37,936 bases of DNA from Bryobacterales bacterium (GCA_016789755.1 JAEUQG010000552.1:1-37936), one strand, 5' to 3'; positions 8,124 to 16,701 are shown, counted from the stretch's first letter. Translations and numbers: made by a program. Notes: generated by a model not told the origin, from the letters alone.

Positions 8124-9230
8124 ATGCTTCCGCTCGTACTACTAACGCTACTTGCACTCGTCCCCGCGGCGGCTCAGTATGTGCCGCCGCCAGGACCTAT
8201 CTGGAAAAAGAGCACCGCCGGCTTTGATCGTAAGAAGCTTCAGGTGGCCCTCGCCTTCGCCCGGCAAAACGAGGGCTGGTGGGATTTCGCGAAAGATCAG
8301 CAACGTGTCTTCGGCAAACCTCTCGGGCCTGTCCCGGCCTCTCGCGCGGCGGCGAACATGATCATCCTCCGCGATGGTCTGCTTGTCGCTGAATTCGGAG
8401 ACACCAACGCCGCCGATCCTATTTACAGCGCCGCCAAGAGCTTTCTCTCGCTTGTTTGCGGCCTCGCCACCGACCGCGGTCTGATCGGCAAGCCCCAAGA
8501 CCCCGTGCGCCTCACAGTGAAAGACGGCGGCTACGATTCGCCTCATAACGCCAAGGTCACTTGGGAGCATCACCTTCGTCAGACCAGCGAGTGGGATGGC
8601 ACTTTGTGGAATCGCCGGCATGATTTCATCGGCCGCGAGGAGTTCGGTTCGGCAGAGCGCAAACCTCGCCCTCTGCAAGAACCCGGCGCCTACTACGAAT
8701 ACAACGATGTGCGCGTCAACCGGCTTTCCCTGTCGCTGCTTCGTCTGTTTCAAGAACCCCTCGGCGACGTCCTCCGCAAGCACATCATGGACCCGATCGG
8801 CGCATCGAGTACATGGGCCTGGCACGGCTACCGCAACTCCATTGTCCAGATCGACGGCCGCGAAATCGCTTCCGTCCCCGGCGGCACGCGTTGGGGCGGA
8901 GGCATCTGGATGAGCACCCGCGACCTCGCCCGCGTCGGTCTCCTCGTCATGCGCAACGGCGATTGGAACGGCCGGCGCATCCTAAGCGAAAAATGGCTCA
9001 GCGAGTCTATTCGATCAAACGACAAGGGCCCCGACTACGGCTATCTCTGGTGGCTCAACACTCAAGGCAAGCAATGGCCCGGTGCCCCTCGTTCGAGCTT
9101 TGCCGCAATCGGCAACGGCAGCAACATCGTTTGGATCGATCGCGAGCATCGTCTGGTGGTTGTCTGGCGATGGTTCGAAGGCAAAGCGACGGCGGATTTT
9201 CTCAAGCTTCTGCTCGACTCGATTCAGTAG
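8124..9230 (+). CDS. Serine hydrolase, beta-lactamase/DD-peptidase-like family
   Basis: A probable secreted esterase or peptidase of the class C beta-lactamase fold. The receptor stop at 8120 is followed at once by GTG-ATG, so translation could start at 8121 or 8124; I give the ATG. The signal peptide is MLPLVLLTLLALVPAAAQ. Counting from the GTG, the nucleophile motif is S103-A-A-K106, the second element is YEYNDVRVN (Tyr-Asn-Asp where many relatives have Tyr-x-Asn), and GNGSN near the C-terminus takes the place of the KTG box. The length of 368 aa is normal. Zero intergenic distance indicates translational coupling with the TonB receptor, so it likely acts on the same material. No resistance role is implied. 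Confidence 0.88.
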   Translation: MLPLVLLTLLALVPAAAQYVPPPGPIWKKSTAGFDRKKLQVALAFARQNEGWWDFAKDQQRVFGKPLGPVPASRAAANMIILRDGLLVAEFGDTNAADPIYSAAKSFLSLVCGLATDRGLIGKPQDPVRLTVKDGGYDSPHNAKVTWEHHLRQTSEWDGTLWNRRHDFIGREEFGSAERKPRPLQEPGAYYEYNDVRVNRLSLSLLRLFQEPLGDVLRKHIMDPIGASSTWAWHGYRNSIVQIDGREIASVPGGTRWGGGIWMSTRDLARVGLLVMRNGDWNGRRILSEKWLSESIRSNDKGPDYGYLWWLNTQGKQWPGAPRSSFAAIGNGSNIVWIDREHRLVVVWRWFEGKATADFLKLLLDSIQ

Positions 9231-9290
9231 CCGGCGTTCCGCATAAGTCAGTCCGCAACAGGTCTGCTATCCTCAAAGAACCACTCTTCT

Positions 9291-9294
9291 GAGG
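9291..9294 (+). promoter_or_regulatory. Ribosome-binding site deciding the anthranilate synthase start
   Basis: GAGG lies 5 nt before ATG 9300. It overlaps an alternative GTG at 9294, which therefore lacks a usable upstream site. Confidence 0.5.
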
Positions 9295-9299
9295 TGCTA

Positions 9300-11447
9300 A
9301 TGCGAACGCTCGAATACACCACTCGCAGCGGCATCCATGTCACTCGCACGTTGTCCCACTCCTCCTTCAAACGGGGACTCGGAAAACTCCTCGAGCAACT
9401 GGATTCCCGCCGTGGGGTCTACTTCTCCTCCGGATACGAATACCCGGGGCGCTACTCGCGTTGGGATATCGCTGCCGTCTGTCCTCCCCTCGAAGTTGTC
9501 GGCTACGAGCGCCACCTGGAGTTCCGCCCCTTGAACGAGCGTGGCCAAGCTCTCTGCCGCATGTTGGAGCCCGTTCTCTCCTCGCACCCCGATTGGGAGA
9601 GTTTTCGCGAAGAAGACGACATCCTCCGCGGCGTCTTGAAACCGCTCTGCGGCTTCTTCTCCGAAGAGGAACGCAGCCGCCAACCCAGCCCCTTCTCCAT
9701 CCTCCGCGCCCTCATTGAAGAATTTCGCCATCCCGAGGAAACGCGCCTCTTTCTCGCCGGTGCGTTCGGCTACGATCTCCTTCTCCAATTCGATCCCATC
9801 CAACTCAAGTTGCCGCGCGCACAAACGAAAACTCTCCACCTTTTCCTCTGCGACGACATCTACTTCATGGACCGCAAGAAGGAGATCATCGAGCATTTCT
9901 CTTTCGATTTCGCGCACGGCATCAATACCACCTCCGGTCTTCCGCGCACTGCAGAGACCATCCCGCCGCCTACCAAGCGCGCGCCTTGCCCGATTCAATC
10001 CGACCACACGCCGGAAGAGTACATGGCCAACGTGGAGACCGTCCGCGAAGGAATGCGCCAGGGCGATTTCTATGAGGTTGTTCTTCGTCAGACTTTCCGC
10101 ACGCACTACAGCGGACGCGCCACGGAACTCTTCCGCCACATCCAGAAGCTCAGCCCCAGCCCTTACGAATTCTGCCTGCAGTTCGGCGACGAACAGCTTG
10201 TCGGCGCATCCCCGGAAATGTTCGTCCGCGTCGAAGGCTCGCGCATCGAAACCTGCCCAATCTCAGGAACCGCGCGCCGTACCGGAGACCCCATGCGCGA
10301 CGCCGATGCCATCCGCGAACTCCTCGCCTCGGCCAAAGAGGAGTCCGAACTCACCATGTGCACAGACGTCGACCGTAACGACAAGTCGCGCGTCTGCACG
10401 CCCGGGTCAGTGAAGGTTATCGGCCGCCGTCTCATTGAATCCTACGCCGGACTCTTCCACACGGTCGATCACGTCGAAGGTACGCTCGCTCCCCAGTTCG
10501 ATTCGCTCGATGCCTTTCTGACTCACATGTGGGCTGTGACCGTCATAGGAGCTCCGAAGCGCGCTGCCTCCCAAGCGGTGGAGAACTTGGAAAAGAGCGC
10601 CCGAGGCTGGTACGGCGGCGCTGTCGGCATGCTTTCTCTCAACGGCGACATCAACACCGGCATCCTCATTCGCACGACCTATCTTCGCGATGGCATCGCC
10701 GAATACCCCGCCGGCGCAACAATCCTCTACGATTCGATCGCCGAGAACGAAGAGCGCGAAACTCGGCTCAAAGCTACGCACTTCTTCCGCGCGCTGGAGC
10801 CGGCGAAGCCCGAAGCTCCAGCGCTGCACACCAATACTCTCAGCGGAGGCCGCGGCGTGAAAATGTTGCTTGTCGACAACGACGATTGCTTCATCCACAC
10901 CCTGGCAAATTATGCCCGCCAAACCGGTGCGGAGGTTGTCACTTACCGATCCGGCTTCCCGCTCGATCTGATCGAAAAAACAGCACCCAGCCTGATCCTC
11001 ATCTCTCCAGGCCCCGGCCGTCCCGCCGATTTCGGCGTCCCCGATCTTGTTCGCTACGGCGCACGCCTCGGTGTGCCCATGTTCGGAGTCTGCCTCGGGC
11101 TGCAAGGAATCGTGGAGGCTTTTGGCGGCGAACTCGGCGTGCTCCCGTACCCCATGCATGGCAAGCCCTCCATTATTCATCACCGCAATATCGGTGTCTT
11201 CGAGAGTCTGCCCGAATCGTTCCGAGTGGGCCGGTACCACTCTCTCTATGCCCTGCCTCCGAAGTTGCCTTCCGTGCTCGAAGTCACCGCGGAATCCGAA
11301 GATGGAATCATCATGGGTGTACGCCACCGTCACCTGCCCATAGAAGCGGTGCAGTTCCATCCTGAGTCCATGCTCACGCTGGAGGGCGATTGCGGCCTTA
11401 TGCTGATGCAGAACGTAGTGAAGCTGTACGGCCACGCCAGAGTCTGA
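9300..11447 (+). CDS. trpE(G): Anthranilate synthase, fused components I and II
   Basis: Converts chorismate and glutamine to anthranilate, the first step of tryptophan synthesis. The 715-aa single chain carries a TrpE-like chorismate-binding domain (to about residue 500) with PISGTARRTGD and TDVDRNDKSRV, then a class I glutamine amidotransferase domain from about 520. The amidotransferase has the nucleophile C598 in GVCLG and the H687-P-E689 pair. This order and length match the fused TrpE(G) of rhizobia and some other bacteria. No other trp genes are adjacent and no Trp-rich leader peptide or attenuator is visible upstream. Phenazine-type PhzE proteins share this layout, but there is no phenazine context, so tryptophan synthesis is preferred. 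Its stop overlaps the next start by 1 base. Confidence 0.93.
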   Translation: MRTLEYTTRSGIHVTRTLSHSSFKRGLGKLLEQLDSRRGVYFSSGYEYPGRYSRWDIAAVCPPLEVVGYERHLEFRPLNERGQALCRMLEPVLSSHPDWESFREEDDILRGVLKPLCGFFSEEERSRQPSPFSILRALIEEFRHPEETRLFLAGAFGYDLLLQFDPIQLKLPRAQTKTLHLFLCDDIYFMDRKKEIIEHFSFDFAHGINTTSGLPRTAETIPPPTKRAPCPIQSDHTPEEYMANVETVREGMRQGDFYEVVLRQTFRTHYSGRATELFRHIQKLSPSPYEFCLQFGDEQLVGASPEMFVRVEGSRIETCPISGTARRTGDPMRDADAIRELLASAKEESELTMCTDVDRNDKSRVCTPGSVKVIGRRLIESYAGLFHTVDHVEGTLAPQFDSLDAFLTHMWAVTVIGAPKRAASQAVENLEKSARGWYGGAVGMLSLNGDINTGILIRTTYLRDGIAEYPAGATILYDSIAENEERETRLKATHFFRALEPAKPEAPALHTNTLSGGRGVKMLLVDNDDCFIHTLANYARQTGAEVVTYRSGFPLDLIEKTAPSLILISPGPGRPADFGVPDLVRYGARLGVPMFGVCLGLQGIVEAFGGELGVLPYPMHGKPSIIHHRNIGVFESLPESFRVGRYHSLYALPPKLPSVLEVTAESEDGIIMGVRHRHLPIEAVQFHPESMLTLEGDCGLMLMQNVVKLYGHARV

Positions 11448-11794
11448 TGAGCAAGATCGAAAGGTCCGCCATTGCCTTCGTCTCAGTGGCGTTCACGTGC
11501 GCTTTCTTTATCAATTACTGCAATCTCATCTATCAATGCGGGTGCACATTTCTGTGGAGCGGCGCAGCCGCGCACTGCAACATCCATCATGGCCCCAAGC
11601 ACTGCCCGTGGTGCTCCATCGGAGATGGGGCCTATCTTGTGCTGTTGTTCCTCATCGTTCCCCAGGTCGTTGTCAGCTTCTGGCCCAGGCCGTGGCGCTG
11701 GCACATGCGCCTTGCCGCGGCACTGCTTGCATTCCCCATCGCCGGCCTCATCCCCGCGATTGCCCTCGGCATATGGCAAGGGTACTGGAACTAG
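11447..11794 (+). CDS. Small Cys/His-rich membrane protein, function unknown
   Basis: I do not recognise the family. The start ATG overlaps the preceding stop in TGATGA, so it is probably translated by coupling with anthranilate synthase. The 115-aa product has three predicted membrane segments (about 7-28, 55-76 and 86-108). Between the first and second lies a dense Cys/His stretch: Cys in CNLIYQCGC, then HCNIHH and HCPWC. These residues are spaced as in a metal or cofactor site and should be on the outer face if the N-terminus is inside. The role is open; haem or metal handling is only a guess. Confidence 0.75.
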   Translation: MSKIERSAIAFVSVAFTCAFFINYCNLIYQCGCTFLWSGAAAHCNIHHGPKHCPWCSIGDGAYLVLLFLIVPQVVVSFWPRPWRWHMRLAAALLAFPIAGLIPAIALGIWQGYWN

Positions 11795-11841
11795 TCGGGA
11801 TTGTCAGAACGCCATGGAACCCTTGATACTGAAAGTAACGA

Positions 11842-11946
11842 ATGGAACCGCTCGACATACTCTTTCTCGCCATTGTGCTCTGGATCGCCTGGAAGCTCAG
11901 CGACGACAGCGACGGCGGACGCCGTTCGCGAATTCCCGTGCACTAA
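11842..11946 (+). CDS. 34-aa single-pass membrane micropeptide
   Basis: ATG 11842 opens 34 codons encoding MEPLDILFLAIVLWIAWKLS, then an acidic Asp/Ser/Gly hinge (DDSDGG) and a basic tail (RRSRIPVH), ending at TAA 11946. The arrangement of one hydrophobic helix of about 16 residues, an acidic turn and a basic end is not what random high-GC DNA gives, and it fills the gap exactly, stopping 3 bp before hpnE. A poor Shine-Dalgarno precedes it. It may be a small subunit or regulator of a membrane enzyme, perhaps of hopanoid synthesis, by position only. Confidence 0.6.
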   Translation: MEPLDILFLAIVLWIAWKLSDDSDGGRRSRIPVH

Positions 11947-11949
11947 CGC

Positions 11950-13266
11950 ATGTCTGAACGCGTTGCCATCGCCGGAGGTGGCCTCGCGGGCTTGGCCGCC
12001 GCGGCAGCGTTGGGCCAAGCCGGTTACTCCGTCGATCTCTACGAAGCCCGCCCCTTTCTCGGCGGACGCGCAACATCCTATCCCCTGCCCTCGTCCGAAT
12101 CTGGTGAAGTAATCGACAATTGCCAGCACATTCTGCTCCGCTGTTGTGTCAACCTGCTCGATTTCTACGGCCGCCTGGGTGTCTCCTCCGCCATTCAGTT
12201 CCATAAGCGATTCAACTTCATCGAACCTGGCGGCAGAACTTCCACTATGGAAGCCGGTCCGCTGCCCGTGCCCCTGCACTTCACGGGCTCGTTCTACCGC
12301 CTTCAATTTCTAAGCCTTGCCGAAAAGATCTCTGTCGGCAAAGCGCTGCTGGCGATCCGTTCCGAGCGTAACACGCGCCGCGACCTTGACCGCATTACCA
12401 TGCTCGATTGGCTCCGCGAAAAGCGGCAGCCGCCGCAAGCCATCGAACGCTTTTGGCGCCAGATCCTCGTCAGCGCTGTCAACGAAGAACTCGACAGGAT
12501 GGCTGCTCAGCATGGCTTTCAAGTGTTCTGGTTGGGTTTTCTGGCGGCATCGAATACATACGAGATGGGTATTCCGGCCATTCCGCTTGGAAGCCTCTAC
12601 GCCGCCGAATGCTGGAGCCGGTTGCCCAATGTCCGCATCCATTTCCGCTCTCCTGTGGAAGAGATTCTCCGCGGACACGATTGCATCGAAGGGTTTCGTC
12701 TCCCCGCCGGCACGGTTCAGGCCGACCACTATGTTTCCGCCCTCCCCTTTGAACGCCTTCAGCCGCTGATGCCTCAGTTGCCCATCGAGTGGAGCGCATT
12801 CTCGCACGCTCCTATCACGGGCATTCACCTCTGGTTCGACCGGTCCGTGACCGATCTTCCCCACGGCACTCTTCTCGACCGGAATCTCCAGTGGTTTTTC
12901 AATAAGGGCGAAGGCCGCTATCTGATGCTGGTGGTCAGCGCCTCGCGCGGCATGTTGGAGATGAGCCGCAATGCCATCATTGAACTTGCCGAAAAGGAAC
13001 TGGCCGAATTTCTCCCCGCCGTACGTCAGGCAAAGCTTTTGAAGGCCCATGTTGTGAAGGAAGTTCGCGCCACCTTTGCCGCATCGCCCGGCCTCGAAGA
13101 GAAGCGCCCGCGAGCCGAAACCCCCTATCGGAATTTCTTCCTCGCCGGCGATTGGACCCGTTCCGGATGGCCCGCCACGATGGAAGGGGCTGTGCGCAGC
13201 GGCTACCTCGCGGCCGAAGCTGTCTGCTCCACGCCGGGCCGATTTCTGCTCCCCGACATCGCCTGA
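11950..13266 (+). CDS. hpnE: Hydroxysqualene dehydroxylase HpnE
   Basis: An FAD-dependent oxidoreductase of the phytoene-desaturase/amine-oxidase fold that reduces hydroxysqualene to squalene in bacterial hopanoid synthesis. The 438-aa protein begins with a dinucleotide-binding motif (AIAGGGLAGLAAAAAL). It carries the IDNCQHILLRCCVNLLDFY block characteristic of HpnE, and ends with the flavin-contact segment FFLAGDWTRSGWPATMEGAVRSG. The usual partners hpnC and hpnD, and squalene-hopene cyclase, are not in the window. It starts 3 bp after the micropeptide gene and may belong to the transcription unit that begins with anthranilate synthase. Confidence 0.9.
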   Translation: MSERVAIAGGGLAGLAAAAALGQAGYSVDLYEARPFLGGRATSYPLPSSESGEVIDNCQHILLRCCVNLLDFYGRLGVSSAIQFHKRFNFIEPGGRTSTMEAGPLPVPLHFTGSFYRLQFLSLAEKISVGKALLAIRSERNTRRDLDRITMLDWLREKRQPPQAIERFWRQILVSAVNEELDRMAAQHGFQVFWLGFLAASNTYEMGIPAIPLGSLYAAECWSRLPNVRIHFRSPVEEILRGHDCIEGFRLPAGTVQADHYVSALPFERLQPLMPQLPIEWSAFSHAPITGIHLWFDRSVTDLPHGTLLDRNLQWFFNKGEGRYLMLVVSASRGMLEMSRNAIIELAEKELAEFLPAVRQAKLLKAHVVKEVRATFAASPGLEEKRPRAETPYRNFFLAGDWTRSGWPATMEGAVRSGYLAAEAVCSTPGRFLLPDIA

Positions 13267-13296
13267 TGGGCTTGCGGTACGCTACAGAGAATTTCC

Positions 13297-16107
13297 ATGG
13301 GCAAGTTCTTCACGATCTACTTCGTGCTGCTGGCTGCTTCCGGATGCCGGCGCGTCAGCACCGAACAAGTGCGCTTTCAGACGCCTGAGGGGTTCTCGGT
13401 GGAAGTCGCCGCTTCTCCGGAAAGAACAGGCTCTCTGATTGCCTTCACGTTCGATAGTTTCGGCCGGCCCGTCGTCTCGAAGGAGCGCGCTCATCCCACG
13501 CTCCTCATAGATGCCGATCACGACGGCATCTTCGAGAGCCAGAAGGTATTCTCGGACAAAGTTACTGCGGCGCAGGGACTTTGGTTCGAAGGCCGTACAC
13601 TCTACGCCGTCGCCAAAGATGTCGCCGAAGGCAAAGCCGGCCTTTACCGAATGGAGGACAAGGACGGCGACGACATCGCAGACTCCTTCAATCGAATCAG
13701 CACCTTTGAGGGGTCTATCGGCGAACATGGTCCTCACGACATTCGCCGCGCACCGGATGGGACCGTCACCGTCATGCTTGGCAATCACACCTCCCCTCCC
13801 GCGGACAGAATCGGTCCGTACAGTCCTCTTCGCAACTACAACGAGGCACAACTGCTGGAGCGCTACTGGGACGCGCGCGGCCACGCTAAAGGAATACTTG
13901 CTCCGGGCGGAGTCCTGGTGCGCTGGAACCGCGGTGATAATTCCTTCACGCCGGTCTTCGGCGGCCTGCGCAATGCCTACAACCATGCCTACAACCGCGA
14001 TGGGGAAGCCTTCACTTTCGATTCGGACATGGAGTGGGACATTAATATGCCATGGTATCGTCCCGTGCGCTCCCTTCACGGCGTACCCGGCGGCGATTAC
14101 GGCTGGCGGAGCGGGTCCGGCAAACTCCCCAACGATTTCATCGACACGCTCCCGCCTTTCCACGAAGCAGGCCGGGGCTCACCAACCGGGGTCGAGTTCT
14201 ACCACCACAACGTATATCCGCAGCGCTACTTCGACGCGTTCCTCGAAGCCGATTGGTCACGCGGCCGTGTTCTGATCTCCACCCCGCGCCGCGCTGGCGC
14301 CAGCTATCGCCTCGCCTCTGAACCCACGGAGTTCGTCCATGCCGAACCTCTCAACGTGACCGACATCGAGGTTGGCCCGGATGGCTTCTTGTATTTCACC
14401 ATGGGCGGCCGCGACACCCAGGGCGGCTTGTACCGCATCCGATACACTCCCGGGATCCTCGAAAAGCTGACTCGTGGGCGCGCCCCCCGCGCTCTCCTGG
14501 CCGTGGTTCGACAGCCGCAGCCGCTCTCCAGTTGGGGCCACGCCGAACTGCTCAAGGCAAAGGCCGCCATGGGCAACGCATGGGCTGGGGAAATGCAGGC
14601 CCTTGTCAAAGATTCCGGAGTTTCCACCGACGATCGCGTTCAGGGTTTGCTCATTCTCCAGCGCGCCGGCCCGGCGCCCCATGCCGATCTCCTTGCCGAG
14701 CTTGCCGAAGACAACGATGCCAACGTACGCGCTGCCGCCGTCTACCTTGCCGGACTCAGCGTCTCGCCTGTGGCGAAGAAACTGGTTGCCGGTGCCCTCA
14801 ACGACCCCGATCCGTTCGTCCGCCGCCGTGCTGCAGAGGCCCTCGTTCGCCAAGGGCTCGATCCGGGCCAACTATCTTGGGTCAAGGCCGACAACCTCAT
14901 CTCCCTCCTCTCCGATCCCGATCGGTTCGTCCGCTATGCCGCGCGGCTGGCGCTCGAGCGGCTCCCCCGCTCTTCATGGGCTCTGCATGCGATCAGCCTC
15001 TCCGAGCCAACCGCCGCCGCGGAAGCCTCCGTCGCCCTGGTTCGCACTGCTACGGCGCTGGAGGAGCTTCTTGCGGTCTTCGACAAGCAGGTCGCCACTC
15101 TCAGGAACGCCAATCTCGGCGTCGAAGACGAGTTGCATCTGCTTCGCGCCATTCAGCTCACGGCCATTGCCTACAAAGACGGCCTTCCCAACGGCCAACG
15201 CAAACAGCTTTACGAGGTCATCGCGCCACGCTTCCCCGCGCCCTATCAGCGCTTCAACATGGAGTACGCGCGTCTTCTTGCCTATTCCTCCCTACCCGAA
15301 GCCATCAAGGAAATCCTCGCCGAATTGCGCGTCGACGATGGCGAGCCGCAACTCCAGATCCACTACGTATACTGCCTCCGAACCATCAAGTCCGGCTGGA
15401 CCAAGGAGCAGAAGCAAAAACTCATTGCCTGGTTCCCCAAGGCCGCCAAGTGGCGTGGCGGCGCCAGTTTCACCGGCTTCATCAACTTCCTATTCGATTC
15501 CTCGCTCGAATTGCTGGAGGAGGAGGAAAAGAAAAACGCTTGGGCGCGCCTTCCCGAGTTCGCCCCGCTCAAAGTGGCAGAATCCCAGTCCCGCCAAACC
15601 GTCCCGAGTGTCATCCATCGCCAAAAGGGCGTGCAGGCCTACAGCGCCCAGGAGATTATGGAATTTCAACTGTTCGACCCCATGACGACCAAGGCCAGCC
15701 CGGAACGCGGCCGCGCGCTGTTCGAATCGGAATGCGCATCCTGCCACCGCTTCGGCGCAATCGGCAGAGATTTCGGTCCCGACCTTACCACGATTTCCCG
15801 ACGTTTCCAAAAGAAAGACATCCTCGAAGCCATTCTATTCCCCTCGAAAACTATCTCGGATCAATACCAGAGCTGGATCGTCGAGACGAAGGATGGTGAA
15901 ACCCTCAACGGATTAATTGTTGCTGAGGATGCGCGGAAAATGGTCCTTAAGACTGGAGACCAGCCTCGACCCATCGAGGTCTTGAAGTCGAATGTAAAGG
16001 TCCGGCGCGTCTCCCGCATCTCTATCATGCCAGCAGATTCACTGGATGCATCCAGCATGGAAGAAATCAGCTCTCTGATGGCGTACCTCCTCGGGAGTGC
16101 ACGTTAG
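13297..16107 (+). CDS. Lipoprotein with propeller dehydrogenase, HEAT repeats and cytochrome c domain
   Basis: A 936-aa protein of the membrane-bound dehydrogenase/haem-binding type known from Planctomycetes, Verrucomicrobia and Acidobacteria. A lipobox (LLAASGC) ends the signal peptide near residue 17. Residues of about 25-390 form a beta-propeller-like region (HGPHDIRRAPDGTV, LFYFTMGGRDTQGG-like blade ends). About 430-600 hold Ala/Leu-rich HEAT-like repeats (DDRVQGLLIL, DANVRAAAVYLAG, DPFVRRRAAEALVRQ). The C-terminal part binds one haem through C813-A-S-C816-H817, followed by the FGPDLTTI segment normal for this family. It probably oxidises a sugar or alcohol in the periplasm and passes electrons to the haem. 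Substrate is unknown. Confidence 0.9.
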   Translation: MGKFFTIYFVLLAASGCRRVSTEQVRFQTPEGFSVEVAASPERTGSLIAFTFDSFGRPVVSKERAHPTLLIDADHDGIFESQKVFSDKVTAAQGLWFEGRTLYAVAKDVAEGKAGLYRMEDKDGDDIADSFNRISTFEGSIGEHGPHDIRRAPDGTVTVMLGNHTSPPADRIGPYSPLRNYNEAQLLERYWDARGHAKGILAPGGVLVRWNRGDNSFTPVFGGLRNAYNHAYNRDGEAFTFDSDMEWDINMPWYRPVRSLHGVPGGDYGWRSGSGKLPNDFIDTLPPFHEAGRGSPTGVEFYHHNVYPQRYFDAFLEADWSRGRVLISTPRRAGASYRLASEPTEFVHAEPLNVTDIEVGPDGFLYFTMGGRDTQGGLYRIRYTPGILEKLTRGRAPRALLAVVRQPQPLSSWGHAELLKAKAAMGNAWAGEMQALVKDSGVSTDDRVQGLLILQRAGPAPHADLLAELAEDNDANVRAAAVYLAGLSVSPVAKKLVAGALNDPDPFVRRRAAEALVRQGLDPGQLSWVKADNLISLLSDPDRFVRYAARLALERLPRSSWALHAISLSEPTAAAEASVALVRTATALEELLAVFDKQVATLRNANLGVEDELHLLRAIQLTAIAYKDGLPNGQRKQLYEVIAPRFPAPYQRFNMEYARLLAYSSLPEAIKEILAELRVDDGEPQLQIHYVYCLRTIKSGWTKEQKQKLIAWFPKAAKWRGGASFTGFINFLFDSSLELLEEEEKKNAWARLPEFAPLKVAESQSRQTVPSVIHRQKGVQAYSAQEIMEFQLFDPMTTKASPERGRALFESECASCHRFGAIGRDFGPDLTTISRRFQKKDILEAILFPSKTISDQYQSWIVETKDGETLNGLIVAEDARKMVLKTGDQPRPIEVLKSNVKVRRVSRISIMPADSLDASSMEEISSLMAYLLGSAR

Positions 16108-16146
16108 GCCCGTGTCGAGCGGACCGCCGGCCCGCTTGTAATCCGG

Positions 16147-16162
16147 ATGAATGATCATTCAT
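16147..16162. promoter_or_regulatory. Perfect 16-bp palindrome, probable operator
   Basis: ATGAATGATCATTCAT is its own reverse complement, centred between 16154 and 16155, in AT-rich DNA that contrasts with the GC-rich surroundings. It lies 40 bp after the cytochrome lipoprotein stop and about 185 bp before the small gene at 16333. The size and symmetry fit a dimeric repressor site; which protein binds is unknown. Confidence 0.5.
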
Positions 16163-16293
16163 TTACCATTTGAAATTGAAATTTTGCGCACCCTTCAGTT
16201 GTTTGAATAACCGCATAGGGGAAAAACGGGTGCAGAAACGAGGGGAGTACGGATACCCTCAAATGAGAGTAGTATTACACGCTAACGCGGGCA

Positions 16294-16323
16294 TTGTACT
16301 AGTAGTAACAGTACTTCCATAAT
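16294..16323 (+). promoter_or_regulatory. Sigma70-type promoter of the 66-aa gene
   Basis: TTGTAC (16294-16299) and CATAAT (16318-16323) are separated by 18 nt. The spacer and edges hold the inverted repeat GTACT (16296-16300) and AGTAC (16310-16314), which could be an operator. The ATG at 16333 is 9 nt after the -10, so the transcript should be leaderless or nearly so. Confidence 0.5.
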
Positions 16324-16332
16324 GGGAACACG

Positions 16333-16533
16333 ATGCGTTCTCAACTTTCTCCCTCCTCTGCAACGGCGCAAGTCGAACTTCAGCGCCTGTACGTGAAGCG
16401 GTCTGCCATCGACCGCTTGATCGAAGCACTTACCCTCTACAGCCGTCATGCCAATGCGGCTCAGTTGGTTGCCATTCCGCGCAAGGGGCCTCGGTCCGTT
16501 CGGAGAGAACTCGCTGTCCGGACCGGAAGCTAG
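16333..16533 (+). CDS. Small hypothetical protein (66 aa)
   Basis: The frame encodes 66 residues beginning MRSQLSPSSATAQVELQRLY with a predicted helix (VELQRLYVKRSAIDRLIEAL to about residue 40) and a basic C-terminal part (IPRKGPRSVRRELA). It is preceded by a reasonable promoter and followed by a hairpin, and it occupies an otherwise gene-free 600-bp stretch. These signs support a real gene. There is no signal peptide or membrane segment, so it is probably cytoplasmic; the helix and basic tail could mean nucleic-acid or protein binding. I do not recognise a family. Confidence 0.55.
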   Translation: MRSQLSPSSATAQVELQRLYVKRSAIDRLIEALTLYSRHANAAQLVAIPRKGPRSVRRELAVRTGS

Positions 16534-16554
16534 TTCGTTTTGCCCTTCCATATT

Positions 16555-16569
16555 AGGTGGATCCCACCT
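16555..16569. terminator. Short perfect hairpin after the 66-aa gene
   Basis: AGGTGG, loop ATC, CCACCT form a 6-bp stem 21 bp after the stop, followed by GTTTCCCTTTGC. The T-tract is broken, so it is a weak intrinsic terminator or a structured leader element. Confidence 0.35.
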
Positions 16570-16579
16570 GTTTCCCTTT

Positions 16580-16677
16580 GCTTTCCCGGGCAGCCGCCTT
16601 GTAACCTAACTATTTGGCGATGCGCCCTTCCAGTTGAGGGTTCTTCCTGTCCGTTGTTTCAGGGAGCCCGGGAAAGC
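16580..16677 (+). promoter_or_regulatory. Long-range 12-bp inverted repeat before the ECF sigma gene
   Basis: GCTTTCCCGGGC (16580-16591) and GCCCGGGAAAGC (16666-16677) are exact reverse complements, enclosing 74 nt. Two smaller stems are possible inside (CCCT...AGGG and CCTG...CAGG). The right arm ends 24 nt before the GTG at 16702. If transcribed it would fold into a branched leader close to the ribosome-binding region, a candidate for control of sigma factor expression. Confidence 0.45.
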
Positions 16678-16701
16678 GAGAGTCGTCAGTGAGAAGGCGG
16701 C

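Noticed and set aside
10407..11435. 342-codon antisense frame in anthranilate synthase
   Set aside because: Shadow of an intact, motif-complete gene.
14474..15899. Overlapping same-strand frames of 403 and 455 codons inside the cytochrome lipoprotein gene
   Set aside because: Low-complexity Ser/Pro/Arg translations in the wrong frames of a gene with HEAT and CXXCH motifs.
16115..16137. AGCGG...CCGCT stem after the cytochrome gene as terminator
   Set aside because: Only five pairs with a long loop and no T-run.
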